A DNA stretch of 54,101 bases from Lachnospiraceae bacterium (GTDB lineage Bacteria > Bacillota > Clostridia > Lachnospirales > Lachnospiraceae), in assembly GCA_017467845.1 (NCBI GenBank), contig JAFUKH010000094.1, forward strand, positions 1 through 54,101, in the 5' to 3' direction. Under the pieces are notes generated by a model, which saw only the letters and a program-made list of their open reading frames with translations, made no database searches and had not been told where the DNA came from. Position numbers and translations under genes: made by a program. Position 1 is the stretch's first letter. Each line of letters starts with the position of its first letter. Shown here in pieces: positions 1 to 9,111 of this stretch.

Positions 1-38
<38 letters not shown>

Positions 39-330
39 AAAGTTCGTCCTGCCAAAATTAATCATCTGGCATTACTGTTTTGGTTTAAAGATTTGCATCT
101 TTACGTTCTTTGAAAATCGGACTCGCAGATAAATCTGCTCATCCGCGTTCGGTTTCTAAATGCTTTCGCATTTGCACCTGATTGACTTCGTCTTTTCGCA
201 AGCAAGCTTGCAAAGCCGCCCTCAATCATCTGCCAAGCGCTACGCGCTTGAAACCTTGCTCGCGAGAATTTTCAAGGTTGCATTGTTGTTTATTTGTCAA
301 AGTTCATATTCGTCGGAACAATGTTCCGAG

Positions 331-419
331 CGGAGAAGGAGGGATTTGAACCCTCGCGCCGCTATTAACGACCTGCACCCTTTCCAGGGGTGTCCCTTCA
401 ACCACTTGGGTACTTCTCC
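331..419 (-). tRNA. tRNA-Ser(GGA)
   Basis: The 89-nt minus-strand sequence folds as a class II tRNA with a long variable arm. The acceptor GGAGAAG pairs with CTTCTCC, the discriminator is G, and the T-loop reads GGTTCAAATCC. The anticodon loop CTGGAAA gives anticodon GGA (plus-strand bases 383-385), which reads UCC/UCU serine codons. It lies between tRNA-Ser(TGA) and the 16S gene on the same strand and is probably co-transcribed with the rRNA operon. CCA is not encoded. Confidence 0.96.
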
Positions 420-480
420 AAAATGCTTGAATAATTACATATGTAATTCTCTTAATCGCGGCGGAGTAAAAACCTCCGAG

Positions 481-566
481 CGGAGAGGGTGGGATTCGAA
501 CCCACGCGCCCTTGCGGACAAACGGTTTTCAAGACCGCCTCGTTATGACCACTTCGATACCTCTCC
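481..566 (-). tRNA. tRNA-Ser(TGA)
   Basis: This 86-nt minus-strand gene has acceptor GGAGAGG paired with CCTCTCC, a long variable arm typical of tRNA-Ser, and T-loop GGTTCGAATCC. The anticodon loop CTTGAAA gives anticodon TGA (plus-strand bases 529-531), which reads UCA/UCG. It is the first gene after the promoter at 595-623 and precedes tRNA-Ser(GGA) and the 16S gene. Confidence 0.96.
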
Positions 567-594
567 GTGTTCGCTGTTCACCAGCGACTTGATT

Positions 595-623
595 ATAATA
601 ACAAACGTGAGCGTAATTGTCAA
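595..623 (-). promoter_or_regulatory. Sigma-A promoter of the tRNA-Ser/rRNA transcript
   Basis: On the minus strand a perfect -35 box TTGACA (618-623) is followed after 17 bases by TATTAT (595-600). An overlapping TATAAT lies at 592-597 with 20-base spacing. It sits ~28 bases upstream of tRNA-Ser(TGA), as expected for a strong stable-RNA promoter. Confidence 0.75.
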
Positions 624-799
624 CAGGTTTTTACACAATTTTTTAAACTTTTTTTGTTTTTCTTAGAAACGCCCATTTTACAAGGTTTTCGCCACATTTC
701 TGCCCACAATATCTTGTGTGTTTTTTCTGTATTCTACACAAGAAAGAGCCAAAATGTTTGAACTGTCAGAATAGTCCATACATTTTAGCTCACTTCATA

Positions 800-1483
800 C
801 TAATACTCAACTAACAAATCTGCATAGATTCCACCAAGCTCTTTAAGCCCCTTGGCAACCAGGCCTGCATATAATACCGCTCCGGCATATCTCAAATGGG
901 TATTATCTGTCTTTCCTTCCATATAGTTAGGATAGAGTCCTGCATCAAAATTCATATACCAATTTCTCGACTCTGCTTCTCCGGCCCTTTTCAGTTCTGC
1001 TCTGCTCATACTGTATAAATCGATAAGCGGTACATTTAAGTTAGCAGCTGTCTGTTTCATACCGGCTACATAGTCTGAATGCGCCCCCATACCAAGATGA
1101 CCATTTTCCATAAAGCATCTGCGCTCCAGGGGAGTAATCAGAACCGGGTATGCACCATGTTTTCTGGCTACATCAATGTAAATGGCCAGATTATCCATAT
1201 ATGTAGAGTAAGGCTCTGTGTATCTGGTAGGATCCTGATCCTTTTCATCATTATGCCCAAACTGGATAAAAAGGAAATCTTCTTCCCCAATTCTTTCATC
1301 AATTGCCTGCAGACGTCCCTCATCAATAAAGCTCTTGGTGCTTCTGCCATTCTTGGCGTGATTTTTCACTTCCACATCTTCCTTTAAGTATAAGGAAAGA
1401 ACCTGTCCCATTCCGGTCTGAGGATATGTGGTAATATCATTGGTCTGTACAGTGGAATCCGCTGCCCAATAAATTTTTCTCAT
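800..1483 (-). CDS. SGNH/CE12-type rhamnogalacturonan acetylesterase
   Basis: This is probably a carbohydrate esterase that removes acetyl groups from rhamnogalacturonan or other pectic oligosaccharides. The 227-aa protein has the SGNH blocks in order: block I AADST with catalytic Ser10, block II NHAKNGRS around residue 46, block III GHND at 76-79, and block V DNTH with Asp193 and His196. There is no signal peptide, so it should act in the cytoplasm, consistent with import by the adjacent transporter. I chose the ATG at 1483 because AGGAG lies seven bases before it; an ATG two codons earlier almost touches that ribosome binding site. It is the last gene of the transporter operon, after a terminator-like hairpin. 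Substrate is inferred from context; xylan or other acetyl esterases are alternatives. Confidence 0.85.
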   Translation of the reverse strand: MRKIYWAADSTVQTNDITTYPQTGMGQVLSLYLKEDVEVKNHAKNGRSTKSFIDEGRLQAIDERIGEEDFLFIQFGHNDEKDQDPTRYTEPYSTYMDNLAIYIDVARKHGAYPVLITPLERRCFMENGHLGMGAHSDYVAGMKQTAANLNVPLIDLYSMSRAELKRAGEAESRNWYMNFDAGLYPNYMEGKTDNTHLRYAGAVLYAGLVAKGLKELGGIYADLLVEY

Positions 1484-1503
1484 ATTCATTCTCCTAAAAA
1501 CAA

Positions 1504-1527
1504 GAGGAGGAACTTTCGCTCCTCCTC
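1504..1527 (-). terminator. Intergenic hairpin between permease and esterase genes
   Basis: GAGGAGGA and TCCTCCTC form an 8-bp perfect stem with an 8-base loop. On the minus strand it is followed by TTGTTTTTA, so it resembles a weak intrinsic terminator or attenuator that would lower expression of the esterase relative to the transporter. Confidence 0.5.
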
Positions 1528-1554
1528 GTCTGGATTCTTTAGATAAGGAACAAA

Positions 1555-2418
1555 TTATTCCTTTACTGCACCAATATTAACACCCTTTACAAAGTACTGC
1601 TGTAAGAATGGATACAGCATCATGAAAGGAAGGATTGCACAGATAATACCTGCGTTAAACAGTGTATTCTGCGATACCTTATATGCCGTTGTGGGCGTAT
1701 CACCATCCATAATCATGTTACGTAACTTGTACTGGAAGTTAACCTGATCATTATCGGTGATGTAAATCTTAACGGTTGAGTAATCGTTCCATACAGTAAC
1801 TGCGAACATCAAACCGATGGACGCAAGCGCTGCCTTTGAAAGCGGAAGAACGATTCTGAAGAAAATTCCCATTGGAGAACATCCGTCGATTTTAGCAGCT
1901 TCATATAATGAAGAAGGGATGCCTTCAAAGAAGTTTCTCATAAGTACGATATTGTACACATTAATACCATGCTTAAATACAAGAATCCACATGTTATTAA
2001 CTAAACCTAACTCTTTCATAACCAAGTACTCAGGAATCATACCACCGGAGAAAATCATGGTGAATAATAACATTCCTGCGAAAAGGCTACGGCCAGGCAT
2101 CTCGAACTGAATAAGTACATATCCACCTAAGGTAGATAATACAAGACCTAAAAGTGCACCTAAGATAGTTGTAACAACAGAGTTGATAAACGGTCTGTAT
2201 AATGCCTGCGTCTCAATAATGGTCTTATAACCATCTACAGAGAACTTATCAGGCCAAATTCTGAACTGATAAACACCTACTGCGTTGAAGGAGTCAGATA
2301 ATACTTTCCACATTGGGACAATAATAATCAAACCAAGTAAGATAAATACGATGTAGTTAATTACATCAAACATCTTTATTTTCTTCTTAGGCTTACGATA
2401 TACTGCTGCTTCTGCCAT
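1555..2418 (-). CDS. Carbohydrate ABC transporter permease (LplC/YtcP type)
   Basis: This is an inner-membrane permease of a binding-protein-dependent sugar importer, MalG superfamily. The 287-aa protein has about six hydrophobic segments. A cytoplasmic EAA loop (EAAKIDGCSPMGIFF, roughly residues 190-205) docks the ATPase. Family members closest in style are the YtcP/LplC permeases that import pectin-derived oligosaccharides in Bacillus. It lies 12 bases after the partner permease with a good ribosome binding site. No ATPase is encoded nearby, so a shared MsmK-type ATPase elsewhere is likely. Oligogalacturonide or rhamnogalacturonan fragments are the inferred substrate. Confidence 0.92.
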   Translation of the reverse strand: MAEAAVYRKPKKKIKMFDVINYIVFILLGLIIIVPMWKVLSDSFNAVGVYQFRIWPDKFSVDGYKTIIETQALYRPFINSVVTTILGALLGLVLSTLGGYVLIQFEMPGRSLFAGMLLFTMIFSGGMIPEYLVMKELGLVNNMWILVFKHGINVYNIVLMRNFFEGIPSSLYEAAKIDGCSPMGIFFRIVLPLSKAALASIGLMFAVTVWNDYSTVKIYITDNDQVNFQYKLRNMIMDGDTPTTAYKVSQNTLFNAGIICAILPFMMLYPFLQQYFVKGVNIGAVKE

Positions 2419-2430
2419 ATTCTTACCTCC

Positions 2431-3393
2431 TTAAATAATTCCACGACCACGGGTCTTCTTACTTGCCCAGTTACATACGATAACAAGTACACAACCCACT
2501 AATGATCGGAAGAGACCTACTGCTGTGGAATATCCATAGTTAGGAAGTGCCATTGCGAAGGTCTGTCTGTAGATGTAAGTAGCACATACATCAGCTACGC
2601 TGTAAACCGCATTGTTATAAAGAACGAATACTGATTCAAACAGATTCATAACTTTTGCAAGGTTTAAGATAAGTACAGTGATAATGGTATTTGCAAGTGC
2701 AGGTAATGTGATATAACGCATCTTCTGCAGACGAGTAGCACCATCGATATCACCGGCTTCATATAACTCAGGGTTAATACCGGAAAGTGTAGCAAGGAAG
2801 ATAATGGTTCCCCAACCGGTATCCTTCCAAAGATTGATTACATAATAAATCGGTCTCCAATAATTCTCATCTGCAAGGAAATAAATACCCATACCATCCT
2901 TTGCAACAATGCCCCAATCCTTTAATAATCCGTTTACCATACCGGTGCTGGATGGAGATAAGAACAAACTGAAGATAGATGCAACTACTGCCCATGACAT
3001 AAAGTGAGGCAGATAGATAATTGTCTGAAGTGTTTTCTTTGCAAAAAGGTTCCCCATTTCATTTAAGAAAATGGAAACTATTACTGATGCAAAGGTACTG
3101 AGGAATAACTTAATAATACTCAGCTCTAATGTGTTTTTAAATGCAGTCCAGAACGCATCTGTGGAGAACATCTTCGTAAAATGCTTCAGTCCTACAAATA
3201 CAGGTTCACCAACCGGCTTGTAGTCGTATAATGCATAACGAACACCAAGCATTGGCCAATAATTAAAAATAAGTAAGAAAATTAAAACCGGTAAAAACAT
3301 AATATAGTAGCCTCTGTGGTTCCAAATACGTAATCCCAGAGATTTTTTGCGTATTTCAATACCTGAAGCTGTGACGTTATTCTTTTTGCCCAT
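2431..3393 (-). CDS. Carbohydrate ABC transporter permease (LplB/YteP type)
   Basis: This is the second membrane subunit of the importer, MalF/LplB-like, 320 aa. A positively charged N-terminus (IEIRKKSLGLRIWNHRGYY) precedes six hydrophobic segments. The EAA motif is EAGDIDGATRLQKMRYITLP near residues 213-232. This subfamily pairs with long lipoproteins of the LplA/YtcQ class, matching the upstream gene. It is separated from that gene by ~150 bases with a stable hairpin, which often allows more binding protein than permease to be made. Confidence 0.92.
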   Translation of the reverse strand: MGKKNNVTASGIEIRKKSLGLRIWNHRGYYIMFLPVLIFLLIFNYWPMLGVRYALYDYKPVGEPVFVGLKHFTKMFSTDAFWTAFKNTLELSIIKLFLSTFASVIVSIFLNEMGNLFAKKTLQTIIYLPHFMSWAVVASIFSLFLSPSSTGMVNGLLKDWGIVAKDGMGIYFLADENYWRPIYYVINLWKDTGWGTIIFLATLSGINPELYEAGDIDGATRLQKMRYITLPALANTIITVLILNLAKVMNLFESVFVLYNNAVYSVADVCATYIYRQTFAMALPNYGYSTAVGLFRSLVGCVLVIVCNWASKKTRGRGII

Positions 3394-3480
3394 TCCGTCC
3401 TCTTCCTTTCATCGCTTTTAAACATTTCTCTCAAACAACGGCCGGACTATAATACGGCCGGGCGTCTTTCGTGAAATAAC

Positions 3481-3508
3481 TGTCCTGCCTCTAAAGAGAC
3501 AGGACAGC
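3481..3508 (-). promoter_or_regulatory. Intra-operon stem-loop downstream of the binding-protein gene
   Basis: CTGTCCTG-CCTCT and AGA-CAGGACAG form a near-perfect 12-bp stem with a short loop. There is no U-run after it on the minus strand, so it is more likely an mRNA-stabilising or partial termination element than a full terminator. A second GC-rich dyad (CGGCCG twice) lies at about 3438-3464. Confidence 0.5.
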
Positions 3509-3547
3509 CCATTTACCATTTAAACCAAAAGGTTCACTTGCTATGAA

Positions 3548-5173
3548 TTAGCCGTTTAACTCAGCTAAGCACTGCTCGATAATAGAACCAACAGTTGCTA
3601 CGTAGTTAGCCATAGCAGCTTCTACATCACCATTCTTAGTAACAACTTCGGTAACCACTGCCATCTTAGCATCGTAGATAGTACCAGACTCATTGGTATA
3701 GGTCTCAGATACTGGAGAGATAGGAGCATCTACACAGTTCTCAGTGAAGAATAAGTTACCTTCAGCAGCTAAACCTTCTACAGAGTTGAATCCGTTAGTT
3801 AATGGAGATACAACTAATGCAGGGTCTAAGTGATTCTTCTTCCATACAGAGTTAGGATCGTTAGGAGACTGCTTTAAGTGGAATACACCTTCCTCATAAG
3901 AGTAGGTCTTCTCATTGTCAGTACCAGGATTGACAGTGAACTCTTCTGCCTTGGTTGACCAGTGTACATCTTCAGCACCGTAGGTCCATAAAGTCTGAAC
4001 AGTACCACCATCCATCATGGTCTCGATGAATGCATCAAAGATAGCCTGCTCACGAGTGTTGTCGCCATCCATATCGTCGATGATAACCCATACAGGAGCT
4101 TCTCTGTTAAGATAACCACCAATTGCCTCAACTTCAGCGATAGGAGGTAACTGAACTAACTCTTCGTTAACCTCGTTCTTGATAAGGTTATCAGTTAAGG
4201 TCTGATACCAAGAACCTGCCCAATAAGTGAATACACCTGAAGAACCGGTCTGATCGTTAGAGAACCATTTTTCACGAGCAATCTTAGTAGAAGCGGTTAA
4301 GGTTTCAGGATCGATTGCACCTTCGTTGTAAGCCTGCTGTAATCTTAATAAAGCAGCCTTGGTTTCTTCAGTATTGAATCCATCGTACCATACGCCATTC
4401 TCATCCTGAAGGATTGCTGGGTAAGCATCCTGCCAGAACTCAGGTAAGTAGTTAATATACGGAGCTTCGTTTCCTAAGAAACCAGCAGCAACAACACCGT
4501 AAGTATCGCCAGTTGTGCCGTTTCCATCAGGATCGCCATCATGGAATGCCTTTAACATATTGTAGTAAGCATCGTAGTTGGTAATAGTAGAAGCATCGAT
4601 ACCAACTGCATCTAACCAAGCCTTCTTAACGTAGGTTACACAACCATTACCATAAGTAGGAGCGAAGCCGTAAAGCTTTCCGTCCTTCTTAAGAGCTTCG
4701 TTGATTGCAGGAAGAGTCATTCTGCTCTGGAACTCAGCGTTATCATAAGCTTCAGTCATATCCCAAAGAAGTCCGGTTGGAGCGTACTGTGCGTACATAT
4801 CAGCTGACATGATCATTACATCAGGATAATCCTGAGATGCGAATAAACGTCCAACTGCATCCACGTAACCAGAGTGGTCTAACTGAGAGATTTCAAGATC
4901 AACGCCTACAGCGTCTTCCCACTGCTTCTCAAACTCTGCCTGACCGTTGTCTACAGTAGCGGTTAAGGTACCGTTAACTACCATTTTAACTTTCTCAAGC
5001 TTGAACTCTTCTGCAGGAGCCTCTGCATTACCAGCATTGTTATCTGCTGCGCTTGACTCAGTATTGTTATTTGCTGCTGCACTTGACTCTGCAGGAGCAT
5101 CGCTACCGCCACAAGCTGCTAAAGAAACAACCATAGCAGAAGCTAAAAGTAAGGATAAAACTTTTTTCTTCAT
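3548..5173 (-). CDS. Extracellular solute-binding lipoprotein (LplA/YtcQ type)
   Basis: This is the substrate-capture subunit of the importer, 541 aa from the ATG at 5173. The N-terminus is a lipoprotein signal peptide (MKKKVLSLLLASAMVVSLAA) with the lipidated Cys directly after LAA. A low-complexity Ser/Ala/Asn linker follows, then a long type-I periplasmic-binding-like fold. I chose this start because GGGAGGA lies just before it; the upstream in-frame ATG overlaps the ribosome binding site. Length above 500 aa fits the LplA class, which binds larger oligosaccharides. It is divergent from the AraC regulator and follows a LacI-type palindrome at 5343-5356. Confidence 0.93.
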   Translation of the reverse strand: MKKKVLSLLLASAMVVSLAACGGSDAPAESSAAANNNTESSAADNNAGNAEAPAEEFKLEKVKMVVNGTLTATVDNGQAEFEKQWEDAVGVDLEISQLDHSGYVDAVGRLFASQDYPDVMIMSADMYAQYAPTGLLWDMTEAYDNAEFQSRMTLPAINEALKKDGKLYGFAPTYGNGCVTYVKKAWLDAVGIDASTITNYDAYYNMLKAFHDGDPDGNGTTGDTYGVVAAGFLGNEAPYINYLPEFWQDAYPAILQDENGVWYDGFNTEETKAALLRLQQAYNEGAIDPETLTASTKIAREKWFSNDQTGSSGVFTYWAGSWYQTLTDNLIKNEVNEELVQLPPIAEVEAIGGYLNREAPVWVIIDDMDGDNTREQAIFDAFIETMMDGGTVQTLWTYGAEDVHWSTKAEEFTVNPGTDNEKTYSYEEGVFHLKQSPNDPNSVWKKNHLDPALVVSPLTNGFNSVEGLAAEGNLFFTENCVDAPISPVSETYTNESGTIYDAKMAVVTEVVTKNGDVEAAMANYVATVGSIIEQCLAELNG

Positions 5174-5342
5174 TTTTCTTCCTCCCATATAAAATGAAAA
5201 ATATGTTGTTAGTGTTGAGGCTTATCGCCTCGACCTGTTCACACCTTAGCATTTGGGCCTAACTTTCGCAAGTGACAAAATTTGCTGTCACGGACATAAT
5301 TTGTTCACAGATTGTTCAAACCCTTGAATTTACTGGTTTTTT

Positions 5343-5356
5343 TGTAAGTACTTACA
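5343..5356. promoter_or_regulatory. LacI-type operator palindrome
   Basis: TGTAAGTACTTACA is a perfect 14-bp palindrome in the divergent region between the binding-protein operon and the AraC regulator. It differs by one base from the palindrome at 33810 in front of uxaB and resembles the one at 33923 in front of lacI. It lies immediately upstream of the plus-strand -35 box at 5359, and would overlap the -10/start region of a weak minus-strand promoter (TTGTAT, 17 bases, AACAAT). Binding by the LacI protein encoded at 33989 is inferred. Confidence 0.7.
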
Positions 5357-5358
5357 TA

Positions 5359-5387
5359 TTGTTTTTTTTGTATAAAACTGATACAAT
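5359..5387 (+). promoter_or_regulatory. Candidate promoter of the AraC regulator gene
   Basis: TTGTTT (5359-5364) and TACAAT (5382-5387) are separated by 17 bases, about 48 bases upstream of the ATG at 5436. Confidence 0.55.
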
Positions 5388-5435
5388 GACACTAAATTCA
5401 TTAGCAATCTATCGATTTTTTAGGAGACATTATTG

Positions 5436-7670
5436 ATGATTTTAGATAAAGAAAAGAGAGAAAACAGTACAAATGTACCAAACGAGAACAGTTCTCTCAT
5501 GTTGAAAATGGTAACCTCTTACAGCGTTTTTTTACTTGCCATTTTGTTTTTATTCTGTGTTTTGTTCATTACAACATTTAATAACAACCGTAATGTTTAC
5601 AATTTACAGAAGCAGACTACTATGATTAGTAACGTGGACCTTTTTGAAAAGGACATTGATATCATGCAGGTCTATTGCAGACAGATGTTACAGCAAAAAG
5701 ATTTCCGCCATATTATGAATTCCAATGAAGTAACAGACAAATATGTAGAACTGGGAAATCAGCTCCGTACTTTAATGGCCACGGACATCTATCCGGAGTC
5801 TTTACTTCCGGTCAATGAAGTGTTCTGCTACTTCCCCTTAACAGAGTACATACTGTCACCGGTGTACTTTATTCATCAGGACAAATTTTACAATTGGGCA
5901 AAGGGATATCCATCCAACTTACAAGATTCCTGGAATGATATTCTGAATTTCTCATTCTCCAGAAATCATTACAATACAATGGATGCCTTTCTTCCCAACT
6001 CTATTAAAGATTACTATCTTTACCCCATTGACTTGTCTGATTTATACTATCTGGAAACCAATGCCATCATTTGTTTTATGATCGATAAAGAAGAATTATT
6101 GAAATTATTCAGTGGTTTCGACTTTTCTGACAAGAGTTCCTTCTTATTGATTATTGATGAAGATAATTCCCCTGTTCTGACTTTGGGAAATATTTCTGAA
6201 GGAAATTACTCTCCCATCGCCGGACTTGACTATAAAAACAACTTTTCAGAGTTTTCTTCCGGAATTACCATCGGGAAATATGTATCCAATCAGACAGGCT
6301 ACACCTACTATTACAGTTTTCCGGCCTACAACACCACTGAGGGCATCAGAATTTATAGTTTCATTTATGTGCTGATAGTAGCTATGGCACTTGCAGGCGG
6401 CGGTTATCTTGTTTACCGCTTCTCCAGACGAAATGTAGAGCCGATTCTGGCACTGGGCCATGAACTTCACGAAGCAGTGGAAGAAGGCAACCAGTTAAAG
6501 AAGGTTATGGATGTGCAGCGTCCAATTATTTATCGTTCCTATGTAAAGAAGCTTTTGTCCGGAAGTGTCACTACCAGTGAGGAAGCTTACTATATCATGA
6601 ATTACCTGAATCTTCCTTATTATGATAAGATTTTCAACGTTCTTTATGTGGTTGTATATGACAATATGGAAGAAATCAGTGATGAATCGCTCCACAACGA
6701 TAATCATGTGAAGGAAATGGAGAATATCATTCTCTCCACTCTTCAAAAATATTTCGGAGAGGAGTTGTTCTATTGCAGACCGGTGAATCGTACCTTTGCA
6801 CTTTTAATCAGTGAAGACGCTGCCCAGGGCGAGGATTATATTTTAAAGCTTCAAGAAAAGATTCTTCGAATCCACGACGAATTGCATGACAACTACGATA
6901 TGTGGTTATTTGCAGGTCTTGGAAAGAGCTGTGACAGTCCGTTAAACGTGTGGGAATCTTACCAGCAGGCTCGCGAAGCTATCAGCTATGCTACTAAGAA
7001 TTACATTTTCTTCCCCTACGAATTTATCAAAAAGGATTCCAAGGCATTCTACTATCCGCAGGAGATTTCTACTAAGCTGATTCAGTTCATTACTACCGGA
7101 AACCTTTCTCAGGTACAGGAGCTTTTCAGTTTGATTCATCAGGAAAATATCGAAGAGCGTTCTCTCCCGGTAAATCTGATTCAATTTTTATTATCAGATA
7201 TCCGAAATACTCTGCTTAAGGCTCGCTTTACACTTCCGTCCAATGCAGATCCCGAGGCCGCACGTGCCCTTGACGAACGCTTTAACAGCCCCCTTACCTT
7301 TAAGCTCTGCGAGGATATCGCAATCAGCCTCTGCAATTTATTCGGTAAGGACACGGAGGATGAAAATCTTGCCGTTACCATTGAAAAATATATTCAGGCT
7401 AACTTTAAAGACCCCTCTCTGTGTCTTAATAAGATATCTGATGAATTCCAGATTTCAGAGAGCTATTTCTCCCACATGTTTAAGGAGAAAACAGGTGCCA
7501 ACTTCTCTACTTACCTGGAAAATCTCCGGATGGGCGAAGCAATGCGTCTGATAAAAGAGACCGATATCAGTTTAAATGAGCTGTACCTTATGGTAGGCTA
7601 CAACAACCCTACCACTTTCCGAAGAGCCTTTAAGAAGGTATTCGGAGTAACACCCAGCAGCGTTAAATAA
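5436..7670 (+). CDS. Membrane-anchored AraC-family transcriptional regulator (YesS-like)
   Basis: This is a 744-aa one-component sensor-regulator. TM1 is at about residues 27-49, followed by an extracellular sensing region of ~260 residues. TM2 is near 310-330 (FIYVLIVAMALAGGGYLVYRF), then a cytoplasmic region and a C-terminal AraC DNA-binding domain of two helix-turn-helices (ISDEFQISESYFSHMFKEKT and LMVGYNNPTTFRRAFKKVFG). Family members such as YesS control pectin/rhamnogalacturonan loci in Bacillus. I prefer the ATG at 5436, eight bases after AGGAG, over the overlapping TTG at 5433. It is divergent from the transporter operon, which is its probable target, and 18 bases upstream of the serine hydrolase. 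Confidence 0.9.
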   Translation: MILDKEKRENSTNVPNENSSLMLKMVTSYSVFLLAILFLFCVLFITTFNNNRNVYNLQKQTTMISNVDLFEKDIDIMQVYCRQMLQQKDFRHIMNSNEVTDKYVELGNQLRTLMATDIYPESLLPVNEVFCYFPLTEYILSPVYFIHQDKFYNWAKGYPSNLQDSWNDILNFSFSRNHYNTMDAFLPNSIKDYYLYPIDLSDLYYLETNAIICFMIDKEELLKLFSGFDFSDKSSFLLIIDEDNSPVLTLGNISEGNYSPIAGLDYKNNFSEFSSGITIGKYVSNQTGYTYYYSFPAYNTTEGIRIYSFIYVLIVAMALAGGGYLVYRFSRRNVEPILALGHELHEAVEEGNQLKKVMDVQRPIIYRSYVKKLLSGSVTTSEEAYYIMNYLNLPYYDKIFNVLYVVVYDNMEEISDESLHNDNHVKEMENIILSTLQKYFGEELFYCRPVNRTFALLISEDAAQGEDYILKLQEKILRIHDELHDNYDMWLFAGLGKSCDSPLNVWESYQQAREAISYATKNYIFFPYEFIKKDSKAFYYPQEISTKLIQFITTGNLSQVQELFSLIHQENIEERSLPVNLIQFLLSDIRNTLLKARFTLPSNADPEAARALDERFNSPLTFKLCEDIAISLCNLFGKDTEDENLAVTIEKYIQANFKDPSLCLNKISDEFQISESYFSHMFKEKTGANFSTYLENLRMGEAMRLIKETDISLNELYLMVGYNNPTTFRRAFKKVFGVTPSSVK

Positions 7671-7688
7671 ATCAAGGAGCCTAATATA

Positions 7689-9080
7689 ATGGAAAAAGCG
7701 ATTTTAGATTTTATTGACAGACTTGAAATTTCAGAAGTTCCTATGCATGCCATTCTGCTTATGCAGAATGGCAACTTAATTACAGAAGGTTATTATGCCC
7801 CCTATAAAAAGGATGTACCACATCGTATGTTCTCCATTGTTAAAAGTCTTAATGCCCTCTGTATCGGCATTTTGGAAGAAGAAGGTAGGCTTAAGCTTTC
7901 CGATAAGATTGTGGACTATTTTCCTGATAAGCTTCCAAAGGAGGTTCATCCTTTTTTGGCGGCTATGACCATCGAGGACATGCTGCGCATGCGTTCTTGT
8001 CATGCCCAGACCACTTACAAATTATCTGATATGGAATGGGTGGAGAGCTTCTTTAAGACACCTCCCACCCATAAGCCGGGAACTGTGTTCCACTATGACA
8101 CCTCTGCAGCACATGTTTTGTGTATGCTGGTAGAACGGGTCAGTGGTAAACCAATGTTTACATATTTCAGAGAGAAAATCGGAGATGAAATTGGCTGGTC
8201 TAAGGATGCCTATCTGATTAATAATGACTTCGGCGACCCACAAGGAGGCAGCGGCCTTATGTGTACGCCAAAGGATTTACTGCTCTTAGCCAAGCTTCTT
8301 CTCCAGGAAGGTAACTGGAATGGTAAGCAGCTGTTACCAAAGGAATATTTAAAGAAAGCAACCTCAAATCTGACGCCCAACGTTGTGACCGGCGGTGTGA
8401 AGAGTGAAAGAATGGGTTACGGCTATCAGATTTGGTGCGGAGAACATGGCAGCTTTGTTCTCTATGGTATGGGCGGTCAGCTCGCCATCTGTTTCCCGGA
8501 ATTTAACTTCATCTGTGTAACCTGTGCAGACTCGCAGGGCATGGGCGGCGGCAATCAGTTTATTTATAACGTTCTTCACGAAACGATTCTGCCCGCACTT
8601 AAGGAGGGTAAAGTCTTAAAAGGAATGACTCCTGCTATCACCCGGCGCATGGAAAGTCTTCACATTGCCCCTATTTGCCCGGAAAATACCTGCAGCGAGA
8701 CTGCAAAGCGGATTCAGGACAAGTGCTACACCTTTGCAGAGAATAAACATGGCTTTACCAAATGCCATTTTTCATTTGAGGATAGCTATGAGGAAGGAAT
8801 CTTCCATTACACCTACAATGGTCATGATTGTGTCCTTCCCTTCTCCTTCACTGAGTGCAAGGAAGGTGTCTTCCCGGTATATGACCTTTTCTGCTGCACC
8901 AGCGGAGCATGGCTGGAGAAAAATACCCTCTATCTAAAGAGCCACATCATCGATACCTCCGTAGGTAGTGTTCATATGGAATTTGTCTTCGGCGAGGAAG
9001 ATGTTACCGTATTTATTAAGAAGATTGAAGAAACTATTTTAAATGAATATAATTGTCACCTATATGGAATTTGTAACTAA
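7689..9080 (+). CDS. Beta-lactamase-family serine hydrolase
   Basis: This is a 463-aa class C beta-lactamase/esterase-fold enzyme. The catalytic SxxK is SIVK at residues 49-52 and the second-motif tyrosine is Tyr136 in HYDTS. No signal peptide is present, so it is cytoplasmic. That argues against a cell-wall role and for an esterase or amidase acting on an imported compound. AAGGAG precedes the ATG, and it is probably co-transcribed with the AraC regulator 18 bases upstream. The C-terminal ~150 residues form an extra beta-rich domain not needed for the core fold. Deacylation of a pectic oligosaccharide is a contextual inference only. Confidence 0.8.
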   Translation: MEKAILDFIDRLEISEVPMHAILLMQNGNLITEGYYAPYKKDVPHRMFSIVKSLNALCIGILEEEGRLKLSDKIVDYFPDKLPKEVHPFLAAMTIEDMLRMRSCHAQTTYKLSDMEWVESFFKTPPTHKPGTVFHYDTSAAHVLCMLVERVSGKPMFTYFREKIGDEIGWSKDAYLINNDFGDPQGGSGLMCTPKDLLLLAKLLLQEGNWNGKQLLPKEYLKKATSNLTPNVVTGGVKSERMGYGYQIWCGEHGSFVLYGMGGQLAICFPEFNFICVTCADSQGMGGGNQFIYNVLHETILPALKEGKVLKGMTPAITRRMESLHIAPICPENTCSETAKRIQDKCYTFAENKHGFTKCHFSFEDSYEEGIFHYTYNGHDCVLPFSFTECKEGVFPVYDLFCCTSGAWLEKNTLYLKSHIIDTSVGSVHMEFVFGEEDVTVFIKKIEETILNEYNCHLYGICN

Positions 9081-9083
9081 AAC

Positions 9084-9111
9084 AGGAGAGAGCTATATAA
9101 GGCTCTCTCCT
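9084..9111. terminator. Bidirectional terminator between convergent genes
   Basis: AGGAGAGAGC (9084-9093) pairs perfectly with GCTCTCTCCT (9102-9111) around an 8-base loop, followed by ATTTTA on the plus strand. It overlaps the last codons of ispD and can serve both the serine hydrolase transcript and the ispD transcript. Confidence 0.75.

Noticed and set aside
160-761. Open reading frames across the tRNA-Ser genes and rRNA leader
   Set aside because: They cover two convincing tRNAs and the rRNA leader and promoter, have no ribosome binding site and no recognisable protein features.
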